Shown here piece after piece: positions 16,740 to 25,080 of a stretch of DNA of 49,171 nt. Position 1 is the first letter of the stretch. Every line of letters starts with the position of its first letter. This stretch comes from an uncultured Collinsella sp. (lineage in GTDB: Bacteria > Actinomycetota > Coriobacteriia > Coriobacteriales > Coriobacteriaceae): NCBI GenBank assembly GCA_900542945.1, contig UQPI01000012.1, positions 1 to 49,171 of the forward strand. Reading direction: 5' to 3'. The notes under the pieces are model-generated. The model saw nothing but the letters and a program-made list of their open reading frames with translations. It ran no database searches and was not told the origin of the DNA. Position numbers and translations under genes: made by a program.

Positions 16740-18104
16740 CTAGTTCTTCAGCGAGTTCAGCGGCGCCGGGAAACGTCCACCGCGATGGGCAAGCACGGTG
16801 CCGGCGTTGGGGTTCACCGGCATGATGGGCGCACGGCCGAACAGGCCGCCGTACTCGACGCAGTCACCCACGCCCTTGCCGATGGCGGGAATCACGCGGA
16901 CGGCCGTGGTCTTGTTGTTGATGACGCCGATGGCCATCTCGTCGGCGATGATGCCGGCGATGGTCTCGACCGGGGTGTCGCCGGGGATGGCGATCATGTC
17001 CAGGCCAACGGAGCACACGCAGGTCATGGCCTCGAGCTTCTCGAGCGAAAGCGCGCCGGCTTCGACGGCGGCGATCATGCCGGCGTCCTCTGACACGGGG
17101 ATGAAAGCGCCCGAGAGACCGCCCACGCTGGAGCTGGCCATGACGCCGCCCTTCTTGACGGCATCGTTGAGCATGGCGAGCGCGCAGGTCGTGCCGGGGC
17201 CACCGCAGGTGCCCACGCCGATGATTTCGAGGATGCGCGCGACGGAGTCGCCAATGGCAGGCGTGGGAGCCAGCGACAGGTCGACAATGCCTTTCTCGAC
17301 ACCCAGACGATGCGCGGCCTCGCGGCTCATGAGCTCGCCGGCACGGGTGATCTTAAAGGCGGTCTGCTTAATCTTTTCGGCGACTTCCATCATCGATGCG
17401 GAATCGGGCAGCGTCTCCAGGGCTGCGGCCATAACGCCGGGGCCCGAGACGCCTACGTTGATGACGGCGTCGGCCTCGCCACCGCCGTGGACGGCACCCG
17501 CCATAAACGGGGAGTCCTCGACCATGTTAGCAAAGCAGACAAACTTGGAAGCGCCGACGGAATCCTGGTCGGCCGTGAGTTTAGCGGCATCGATGATGGT
17601 CTGCGCAGCCATGAGTACGGCGTCCATGTTGATGCCGGCACGCAGACTGGCGACGTTGACGCTGGAGCAGACGCGGCTGGTTGTGGCGAGCGCCTGCGGG
17701 ATGGACTGGATGACACGGCGGTCGGCGTCGCCGATGCCCTTCTGGACGAGCGCGGAGAAGCCGCCCAGGTAATCGATGCCGAGCGTCTCGGCCGCGCGGT
17801 CGAGGGCGTGCGCGATGGGGGTGAGGTCCTCATCCTTGCAGCATGCGGCGATCTGCGCCACCGGGGTGACGGAAACGCGCTTGTTGACAATGGGGATACC
17901 GTACTCGCGCTCGAGGTTCTCGGCGGTCTCGACCAGGTGCTCAGCCGTGTGCGTCACGTGGTCGTAGATCTTCGTGCACATGCGGCTGAGGTTCTCGTCA
18001 CCGCAACCCATGAGCGAAACACCCATAGTGATGGTCCTGATGTCGAGGTTCTGTTCCTCAACCATGCCGCGGGTTTCCGCGATTTCTGCGGGCGTGATCG
18101 CCAT
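16740..18104 (-). CDS. UPF0210 / PFL-like family protein
   Basis: A 454-residue cytoplasmic protein of the UPF0210 (DUF711) family, recognisable from the ITMGVSLMGCGD, PIVNKRVSVTPVAQI, and VGTCGGPGTTCALAMLNDAVKKGG motifs (the last read in pieces). The ATG at 18104 behind AGGAGC gives the family's normal N-terminus; the 19 extra upstream codons are rejected. Its function is not established. It is often paired with an ACT-domain gene, which is absent here. Confidence 0.9.
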   Translation of the reverse strand: MAITPAEIAETRGMVEEQNLDIRTITMGVSLMGCGDENLSRMCTKIYDHVTHTAEHLVETAENLEREYGIPIVNKRVSVTPVAQIAACCKDEDLTPIAHALDRAAETLGIDYLGGFSALVQKGIGDADRRVIQSIPQALATTSRVCSSVNVASLRAGINMDAVLMAAQTIIDAAKLTADQDSVGASKFVCFANMVEDSPFMAGAVHGGGEADAVINVGVSGPGVMAAALETLPDSASMMEVAEKIKQTAFKITRAGELMSREAAHRLGVEKGIVDLSLAPTPAIGDSVARILEIIGVGTCGGPGTTCALAMLNDAVKKGGVMASSSVGGLSGAFIPVSEDAGMIAAVEAGALSLEKLEAMTCVCSVGLDMIAIPGDTPVETIAGIIADEMAIGVINNKTTAVRVIPAIGKGVGDCVEYGGLFGRAPIMPVNPNAGTVLAHRGGRFPAPLNSLKN

Positions 18105-18151
18105 CCTTGCGCTCCTATCTGCCAAAACGAGCATAGTCCCCTCTATTCTAA

Positions 18152-18189
18152 CGTGCCGCACACGTCTCGTGACGCGTGCGGCACGTTTT
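18152..18189. terminator. Hairpin between metH and the UPF0210 gene
   Basis: CGTGCCGCAC (18152-18161) and GTGCGGCACG (18176-18185) are perfect ten-base arms. The T-run is on the rightward side (TTTT), while leftward it reads TTAGAAT. It is likely to end the metH transcript, with imperfect orientation support. Confidence 0.55.
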
Positions 18190-18212
18190 GGTGCGGGGTT
18201 GTTTCCGTTGTG

Positions 18213-20755
18213 TTACCGGCCAAAGACCTCTTCGGCGATACGAGCGCTTTCGGCGGCGTCCTTGGCGTAGTAGTCCGCACCGATCTGCTTGGCGTATTCG
18301 GGGGTGAGCACGGCGCCGCCCACGATGATCTTGACGCCCGGAACCTCGGCATGAAGCAGCTTGATGGTCTCTTCCATGGCGACGACCGTGGTAGTCATAA
18401 GCGCCGAGAGGCCGACGAGCTTGATGTCGCGCTCCCGCACGGTCTTGAGCACCTCTTGCGGGTCGACGTCGCGGCCTAGGTCAAAGACGGTATAGCCGTA
18501 GTTATCGAGCAGCATCTTGACGATGTTCTTACCGATGTCGTGGATGTCGCCCTTGACGGTGGCCACGCAGATTTTGCCCTTGTCGGCAATCTCGCCGGCG
18601 GGCATCAGGCGCTTGATGGTGTCAAAACCCACGCGCGCGGCCTCGGCCGAGGCCATAAGCTGCGGCAAGAAGAACTTGCCCTGGTCAAAGAGGACGCCCA
18701 CCTCGTCGAGGGCGGGGATAAAGTGGTTGTTGATAAGGTCCATGGCGTCGTGGTCGGCCAGCAGGCGCTCGGTCTCGGCAGCGATCTCGCCTTTGCGGCC
18801 CGAGACGACCATGTGGCGGATGGGGTCGTCGTTGCCGTCGGTGCCGGCGGTGCCGGCAGCGGGCACGGTGTCGGGTTGGCGGCGATCTTATACGGATCGG
18901 TCCAGCCGGCATAGCGCTCGATGTATCCGGTCGAGCCCTCGTCCTCAACGCTCAGGACGCGATAGCTGTAGACGGTGTCCATAAAGCGCTTGGAGCCCGG
19001 GTTCATGATGGGGGCATCGAGGCCCGCGCCAAAGGCGGCGGCCAAAAAGACCGAGCCCAGCAGCGGGCGGGCAGGCAGACCAAAGCTGATGTTCGACACG
19101 CCGAGCGCGCATTTGACGCCCAGGCGCTCCTTGCACAGGGACATGGCGCGCAGGATCTGCTCGGCCTGGCGTTGATTGGTCGAGGCGGTCATGACCAGGC
19201 AGTCGATGAGGATACGGTCCGGGCCGATGCCGTAGCGGGCAGCCTCGGCCACGATGCGCTCGGCGATGGCAAAGCGGGCCTCGGCGGTATCGGGGATGCC
19301 GCCTTCGTCGAGCGTAAGGCCGACAACGTTGGTGCCGTAGTGGGCGACCAGCGGGAAGATCTCGTCCATGATCTGCTGCTTGCCGTTGACCGAGTTGATG
19401 ATGGGCTTGCCGGCGTAGCGACGTACGGCGGCCTCGACGGCGGCGGGGTCGGTGGAGTCGATCTGCAGCGGCAGCAGCGTGGAGCCTTGGAGCTGCTCGG
19501 TGGCCTGTTGGATAATCTTGACCTCGTCGATCTCGGGCAGGCCCACGTTGACGTCCAGGATGTCGGCGCCCTGCTCCTGCTGGCTGATGCCCTGGCTCAC
19601 CACGTAGTCCAGGTCGCCGTCGCGCAGGGCCTGCTGCAGGCGCTTTTTGCCGGTGGGGTTGATGCGCTCGCCGATGACGGCGATCTTGTGGCCGTCGCAG
19701 GGGAGGTCCACCACGGTCTGGGCGCTTGTGACCGACATGCTGGGCTTGCGGTGGCGCGGACTGGGCGTGTGGTTATCGATAAGCGTGCGCAGCGCTGCCA
19801 TGTGCGCCGGCGTGGTGCCGCAGCAGCCGCCCACGACGCTTACGCCGTCCTCAATCATACCGGCGACGGCCACGGCGTACTCGGGCGCCTGGATATCAAA
19901 GACGGTGTTGCCGTCGTCGTCCACGTGGGGCAGTCCTGCGTTGGCCTGCACCATAACGGGCTTGTCCGTAACGGTGAGCATGCGAGCGGCGAGTCCTCGG
20001 AGCTCGGCCGGTCCCTGGCTGCAGTTGATGCCCAAAACGTCGGCGCCGATGGCATCGAGCGTGATGGCGGCAACCTCGGGACTCGTGCCCAGGAAGGTGC
20101 GACCGTCTTCCTCAAAGGTCATGGTGGCAAAGACGGGCAGGTCGGAGTTCTCGCGGCAGGCGAGGACGGCCGCCTTGATCTCGGCCAGGTCGGTCATAGT
20201 CTCGATAATAAAGAGGTCCACGCCCGCGGCGACGCCGGCGCGCACTTCCTCGGCAAAGAGGTCGTAGGCCTCGTCGAAGCTGAGGGTACCCAAGGGGCGA
20301 AGCAGCGCGCCGATGGGGCCGATATCGCCGGCGACGTAGTGGGCGCCGGCCGCGCGGGCGCAGGCGACAGCGGCGGCAAAGACATCTGCCACGGTGGCGG
20401 TACCGTCGAGCTTGTGGGCGTTGGCGCCAAAGGTGTTGGCGGTGATCACGTCGCAGCCGGCTTCGACGTACTGACGCTGGATGTCGGTAATGACCTGAGG
20501 CTCCTCAAAGTTGAGCAGCTCGGGCAGGGCGCCGGCCTTCATGCCGGCCGCCTGCAGCATGGTACCCATGCCGCCGTCGAACAGCAGGTGTCCCGTGCCC
20601 TCGATGGCGGCGCGCAGACGATCGTCCTTAATGCGAAGGTCGTCGATCGTGCGCGTCTTGTATGCAGCTCCGTTGCGGCGCGCAGCATCAACAGGCGCCG
20701 CCAGCGCGGCACCGTCCAGATCATGAGTGATAAGTATGTTTGAGCTATTCGCCAT
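18213..20755 (-). pseudogene. metH: Cobalamin-dependent methionine synthase core, frameshifted
   Basis: Two overlapping frames join into one MetH of about 847 residues lacking the C-terminal SAM-reactivation domain. Domains in order: homocysteine S-methyltransferase (LLFDGGMGTML; Zn-ligand VVGGCCGTTP), pterin-binding (IGERINPTGKKRL), B12-binding cap and cobalamin domain (base-off motif GDIHDIGKN). The first frame reads DPYKIAANP and then turns to nonsense; the second continues with VPAAGTAGTDGND. One missing base near 18880, next to a run of C, explains it. This is either a real inactivating frameshift or an assembly error. The reactivation domain is supplied by the gene at 22991. The start overlaps the end of the restriction gene by 11 bases and has a weak ribosome-binding site. 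Confidence 0.88.
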
Positions 20756-21758
20756 GTGCGTCCATTTCGTCTAGAGCCCACTGAGGAATTTCTATTTGAA
20801 GGGATTTGTCGGGCTTGATATCTTCGATTCGCTTGTTGTAGTGGGCAAGAAGCCGTGCGACATTTAATCGAATTAGGCCTCGCTTGTAGAACGATAATTC
20901 TTCAATATTGATGCCGATAAACGATTCGAGCGCGATAACCTGTACGCGATTGCCGAGTCCCTCACTTTCGAACAGTCCGTAAGCGAAGGAAACTTTATCG
21001 TGGGGGACAACGACGATGGGCCGAATGCCATTTCGAATGTTATCTCGGCATCGATCGGTCAATTTGGCCATTGGCGATACAGTCACGTGAAATGCAGCAT
21101 CATTGATTTGGAAATCGCCAGAACGGTCTGTTTGCTGGTCGGCAGCGTTTGAGTTGTCCTTTCCGATTTCTATGGTTGGAAATAACATCTCTAGTTTTGC
21201 GCCTACCAGGTGCTGTGCGACGGTACCCGTTGGCTTATCGGACCGTAGGCTTGCTTCGGCTAGGATATCATCGACAATGACAGAAATTGGTTTTTGAAGA
21301 TCGATTTCGACTTTGATTCTCTGCCGGTTAAAGAAATCGACCTGGATTCGCTCGACGAAGAAATTGGCGATTGCATTCGCAGCTTCAAGACGAGCGTCTT
21401 CGCAAGTGTCACTGGGTAGGGCAGAGTTGATAATTGTGGCAAGCTCAAGCGCCATCGGGAGTGTGCCGCGTGAGGTTCTGCCGCCCTCTGATGCGAAGGC
21501 ACGCGTTTCCCCATGTCTGGCTAAAACTGTTTTGATGCATGCTCCACTTAGGCCTCGTACTTGGCTCCCCTTGTCCGATTGCACATAATCGTCGGTGAGC
21601 GGAAAACGGTTTTGCAACAGCTCGCTTATGCCTATGCCAACCGCCATGACGTTACGGTTGACATTGCCTCGCTTGCTGCGTTTGGATTCGTACCAGAGTT
21701 CAATGGCATCCAAGATATCTTTATCGGGCTCGTTCAAGGAGCAATTGGTCATTTCCAT
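20745..21758 (-). CDS. Putative type II restriction endonuclease (DUF4928-like)
   Basis: A 337-residue protein directly after, and overlapping by 38 bases, a cytosine methyltransferase. Such DUF4928-type proteins regularly follow Dcm-like enzymes and are presumed cognate nucleases. The likely core is VGAKLEMLFP then GDFQINDAAFHVTVSPM and NGIRPIVVVP. This is spaced like a PD-(D/E)xK fold, but the usual E-x-K is replaced by H-V-T, so the catalytic site is not certain. GC content is visibly below the neighbours. GGAG precedes the ATG. A non-nuclease partner is the alternative. Confidence 0.65.
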   Translation of the reverse strand: MEMTNCSLNEPDKDILDAIELWYESKRSKRGNVNRNVMAVGIGISELLQNRFPLTDDYVQSDKGSQVRGLSGACIKTVLARHGETRAFASEGGRTSRGTLPMALELATIINSALPSDTCEDARLEAANAIANFFVERIQVDFFNRQRIKVEIDLQKPISVIVDDILAEASLRSDKPTGTVAQHLVGAKLEMLFPTIEIGKDNSNAADQQTDRSGDFQINDAAFHVTVSPMAKLTDRCRDNIRNGIRPIVVVPHDKVSFAYGLFESEGLGNRVQVIALESFIGINIEELSFYKRGLIRLNVARLLAHYNKRIEDIKPDKSLQIEIPQWALDEMDAHGE

Positions 21759-22881
21759 TATTGTTCACTCCGTTCCTTGAAGACATAAGCGCTGGTTTGA
21801 CTGCATTTTTTATAAGCCAAGTGACAACTGGCACGGCAACTGCATCGCCGAATGCGTAGCGAATCTGAGCATCCGAGAAGCCGCTAAACTGACATGAGTC
21901 AGCACCTTGGAGACGGGCATATTCGGTTCCAGTCATCCAGCGAACTTCTATCTTTCCGTTTTCGCATATAACGACTGCCTGTCTTGATGAGCCGCCGCGA
22001 GCCGTTCTTAGACATCCGGCAATTTCTTCTTCACGGATTTCCCAGCGCACAACGCCTGATCGCGTGCGACGGTAAGCAGTGCGAACAGTTTTTTCTTTGG
22101 CATTTAAGAAGCGCTGAAGGCGCTCTGCTTGATGCGGTGCAAGCGAGTCGATAAATGCTTGTACTTGGTTTTTGTTCCACCAACGCTTGTCGCCCTCGGG
22201 AATATCTTCAACAACCGTTGCAAGGCCCGTCATGCGAAGTGGGCTCGGCTCGTTTAGGTGAGAGACGTGCGTAATGAGTGAAGGGTCGGAGTGAATCCAG
22301 GAGACCTTTTCAGGTCGAAGCGAGGAATCGAGTCGGCTGTTGGGAAGAGGGTCTTTTAATCCGACGACAAACATGCGGGGGCGTGACTGGGGAAGCCAGT
22401 GCCGTGCATCGATAAAATAAGCGTCGCATGAATAGCCTAAACGATTAAATTCCTGGCAAACGAGTCTAAAGTCATCACTGTTATTAGACGTGGCAAGGCC
22501 GATGACGTTTTCGAGAACAAGTGCCCGCGGGGCACGATCGCTCATTCCTTCGATGGCCTTAATAAAGCCAAAGAACGCACTGGACTCTTTGCCAGAGATA
22601 AGTCCCTCCCTGTTTCCCGCGAGAGATAAGTTTGCGCAAGGGCTTGACGCCCATGCGATGTCGGCTTGGGGTATTAGGTCGGGGTCGAGTGTGTGGACAT
22701 CCTGCTCGACTAGATGCTCATCGCCCCAGCACTGGCTGTACATGGCGCATTTAGTACGGTCTATGTCATTTGCCCAGATTGTTTTGATTCCGGCTTTTGC
22801 CATGCCGGCACGAGCCAAGCCAATGCCTGAAAAAAACTCAAGCGCGGTTAGTTGTGGCGAGAACTGCAGAATGTTGTGCAT
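21721..22881 (-). CDS. DNA (cytosine-5) methyltransferase
   Basis: A 386-residue Dcm-family enzyme with all key motifs: SAM-binding FFSGIGLARAG (I), catalytic Cys82 in SSPCANLSLAG (IV), ENV at 124 (VI), QSRPR at 165 (VIII), RTARGGSSR before the target-recognition end, and GDAVAVPV (X). It methylates cytosine C5 at a specific site, protecting against the adjacent putative nuclease. Lower GC and different codon use mark it as acquired. The recognition site is not predictable by eye. The ribosome-binding site is weak. Confidence 0.95.
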   Translation of the reverse strand: MHNILQFSPQLTALEFFSGIGLARAGMAKAGIKTIWANDIDRTKCAMYSQCWGDEHLVEQDVHTLDPDLIPQADIAWASSPCANLSLAGNREGLISGKESSAFFGFIKAIEGMSDRAPRALVLENVIGLATSNNSDDFRLVCQEFNRLGYSCDAYFIDARHWLPQSRPRMFVVGLKDPLPNSRLDSSLRPEKVSWIHSDPSLITHVSHLNEPSPLRMTGLATVVEDIPEGDKRWWNKNQVQAFIDSLAPHQAERLQRFLNAKEKTVRTAYRRTRSGVVRWEIREEEIAGCLRTARGGSSRQAVVICENGKIEVRWMTGTEYARLQGADSCQFSGFSDAQIRYAFGDAVAVPVVTWLIKNAVKPALMSSRNGVNNNGNDQLLLERAR

Positions 22882-22990
22882 GTACTGGCTTTCAGATAGT
22901 TGTTATTTGGCATCTTATGGTACTTGTTTGTGAGGACATCCGCTTACTTACGGATGAGATTCCCTCGATACCGTGCCATCAATTGACATT

Positions 22991-23782
22991 TTATTCAGAA
23001 TGCGAATAGCAGGTGGTGTGGGCGGCGCGGAAGCGGCAGTGCTCGCGCATGCGGCAGATAGTGCAGGTGGGGCGGCTCTGGGCGTCGTGGACTTCGCCGT
23101 CGAACAGACCGATCACCGCGGTCACGCTTTTGGTGGGCATGAGCAGGCTGGTGGGCGTGACGGTCAGGCCGATGAGCCGCGTGGCGTTGAGCGCATTGAC
23201 GATCGAGCGCTGGGCCGAGAGCGGGCAGTCGCCGTAGCCGGGACTAAAGCGCCAGTTGCCGGCGAGTCCGTGTGCGGCGGCCGCAGCCTTAACCTGCTGG
23301 TCCATCTGCTCGACGGCGGCTTCTACATAGGCAGAGCATGCGGCGTCGAGCACGGCTCCCTCCAGGGGCTGCTGGGCTCCCGTGGTGCGCAGACGACGCT
23401 CGGCGTCCATGCCGAGGGTGCAGGCCATCAGCGCGGCCATGCGGGCGTCCTTGAGATGTCGATAGATGTCGCGACCGCGCAGCTCAACGTTGGTGCCGAC
23501 CAGACGGATGCAAGGCTCTCCCTGCTCGTCCACGCCCGTGGCATCGACGGTAAACACGCGCCGCACGCCGCGGGGCTCAATGTCCAGCTCAAGGCGCTCG
23601 ACCACAAGCTCAATACGTCGTGACAGCTCGGGCTCAATCTGCTGGCCGCCGTAACCCAGATACCGCAGCATCTCGGCACGGTCGACACGGGGATGGTACG
23701 CAGCATCGACACGGTAAAGCGCCGGCGACGCAAGGTCGGCCGGCACTTCGACAGTGGTTGTATCGATGTGCGGTTTTTCCAT
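22991..23782 (-). CDS. Stand-alone MetH reactivation (SAM-binding) domain protein
   Basis: A 263-residue protein matching the C-terminal activation domain of cobalamin-dependent methionine synthase, recognisable from the SAM-binding region NWRFSPGYGDCPLSAQ and LTPTSLLMPTKSVTA (here VTPTSLLMPTKSV). It would re-methylate oxidised cob(II)alamin on the separate MetH core with SAM. The true start is the ATG at 23782, which shares a base with the metF stop (TAATG), showing translational coupling. The longer open frame is a shadow of metF. A C-terminal cysteine cluster (CTICRMREHC) is an addition worth noting. Confidence 0.9.
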   Translation of the reverse strand: MEKPHIDTTTVEVPADLASPALYRVDAAYHPRVDRAEMLRYLGYGGQQIEPELSRRIELVVERLELDIEPRGVRRVFTVDATGVDEQGEPCIRLVGTNVELRGRDIYRHLKDARMAALMACTLGMDAERRLRTTGAQQPLEGAVLDAACSAYVEAAVEQMDQQVKAAAAAHGLAGNWRFSPGYGDCPLSAQRSIVNALNATRLIGLTVTPTSLLMPTKSVTAVIGLFDGEVHDAQSRPTCTICRMREHCRFRAAHTTCYSHSE

Positions 23783-24654
23783 TACCCCAGGCGCTCCATA
23801 ATGGTCGCGGCGATCGCAGGACGATTCATAGTGTACAGGTGCAGACCGGCGGCGCCGTGCTCCTTGAGGTCGCAAAGCTGACGGGCGGCATAATCTACAC
23901 CGGCTGCCTGCAGGCTCTCGGGGTCGTTCTCGTACTTGGCGAGAATCTTGATGACGGGGGAGGGCAGCGACGCACCGCACATAAAGACCATGCGGCTGAT
24001 TTGCGACTTGCCCATAAACGGCATGATGCCCGCGGTAATCGGCACGGTGATGCCCGCCTTGTCCGCAAGCTCGCGAAAACGGTAGAAGCACTCGTTATCA
24101 AAAAAGAGCTGCGTCACGAAGAAGCTCGCACCGGCATCCTGTTTTTGCTTGAGGTATTCGACCGAAGCGTTGAGGTCCTCGCAGGCAATGTGGCCCTCGG
24201 GGTAGGCTGCGGCACCCACACAAAAGCCGGCGTCGACGAGCTCGGGGATGAGGTCGCGGGCGTAGACGTAGTCGGAGGCGGGCTTGTCGTCCTCGGTCGC
24301 GCCAGCGGGCAGATCACCGCGCAGGGCCAGGATGTTTTCTACGCCGGCGGAGCGGTATTCGTCGATCTTGGCGGCGATATCGGCGTGCGAGCGGCCCACG
24401 CAGGTGAGGTGCGCCACCGAGGGCGTATTGAATTCGCTCGTAATCATATGCGCGATGGGGGCGGTGGTGGCGCCATTGCCCGAGCCGCCGGCAGAGCAGG
24501 TGACCGAGACAAAGCTCGGCGAAAGCTTGCACAGATTGCCTGCCACCTCGCGAGCCGTGTTGAGGGTAAGCTCGCCCTTGGGCGGGAACATCTCAAACGA
24601 AACGGGTGCGGTGCCCTGGGATGCTGCCTGCTTAAAAACCTCGTCGACGCGCAT
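23782..24654 (-). CDS. metF: Methylenetetrahydrofolate reductase
   Basis: Reduces 5,10-methylene-THF to 5-methyl-THF, the methyl donor for MetH. The ATG at 24654 behind AAAGGAG gives 290 residues starting MRVDEVFKQA, the normal MetF length. Motifs: FEMFPPKGE (catalytic Glu), VTCSAGGSG, LALRGDLP and FVTQLFFDN. First gene of the leftward metF-reactivase-(R-M island)-metH series. Confidence 0.95.
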   Translation of the reverse strand: MRVDEVFKQAASQGTAPVSFEMFPPKGELTLNTAREVAGNLCKLSPSFVSVTCSAGGSGNGATTAPIAHMITSEFNTPSVAHLTCVGRSHADIAAKIDEYRSAGVENILALRGDLPAGATEDDKPASDYVYARDLIPELVDAGFCVGAAAYPEGHIACEDLNASVEYLKQKQDAGASFFVTQLFFDNECFYRFRELADKAGITVPITAGIMPFMGKSQISRMVFMCGASLPSPVIKILAKYENDPESLQAAGVDYAARQLCDLKEHGAAGLHLYTMNRPAIAATIMERLG

Positions 24655-24793
24655 ATCGTGCTCCTTTAGATACGTAATAGTGTGATGTGTTGTAAGGATT
24701 CTACAGCACCACTGTGTCACGGTGGAGTTTCACTCGCTATTCGGGGATACCAATCAAAGATGCCTTGCTATCGACATTCCCTATAGCAGAGCG

Positions 24794-24869
24794 GTCAATC
24801 TAGGATGGGGCTATAAAGACTGGTATCTGATGCGAAATACCAGTTAATAGAGCCCCATCCCAAATTGAC
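24794..24869. repeat. 76-base imperfect palindrome upstream of glutamine synthetase
   Basis: Arms of 34 bases (24794-24827 and 24836-24869), with 27 matching pairs by eye around an eight-base loop. The best conserved part is GGATGGGGCT/AGCCCCATCC with ACTGGTAT/ATACCAGT further in. No T-run. It may be the remnant of a miniature inverted-repeat element, or a regulatory structure shared by metF and the glutamine synthetase. Confidence 0.7.
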
Positions 24870-25080
24870 TACCCTTAAACCATGGGGAGAGGTCTGCAAT
24901 TTATACAGTTGATTGGCTGTTGAGGGCGGCAACGCCGCCGCGATGCGGTAACCTCATTGATTGGTTTCGTGACAGCAACATAACGGTAATGTTGCGGAAA
25001 CACGACGAGCCTAATCTATGACTCGTTCGTTAGTAATCAACACCGCTTCTCACGCGGTGCCGATACGAAGGGAGTTCCGT
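24870..25080 (+). promoter_or_regulatory. Leader region of glutamine synthetase III
   Basis: No gene. Several hairpins are stacked ahead of the start: GGCGGC-aac-GCCGCC (24925-24939), GCAACAT..ATGTTGC (24975-24995, flanked by GTTTC/GAAAC) and CACCGC..GCGGTG (about 25039-25057), then AAGGGAG and the ATG. A long structured leader suggests RNA-level control of nitrogen assimilation. No known riboswitch was recognised. Confidence 0.4.

Noticed and set aside
19172..20743. 523-codon rightward open frame opposite metH
   Set aside because: Antisense shadow of metH with repetitive Gly/Asp/Val composition and no start signal.
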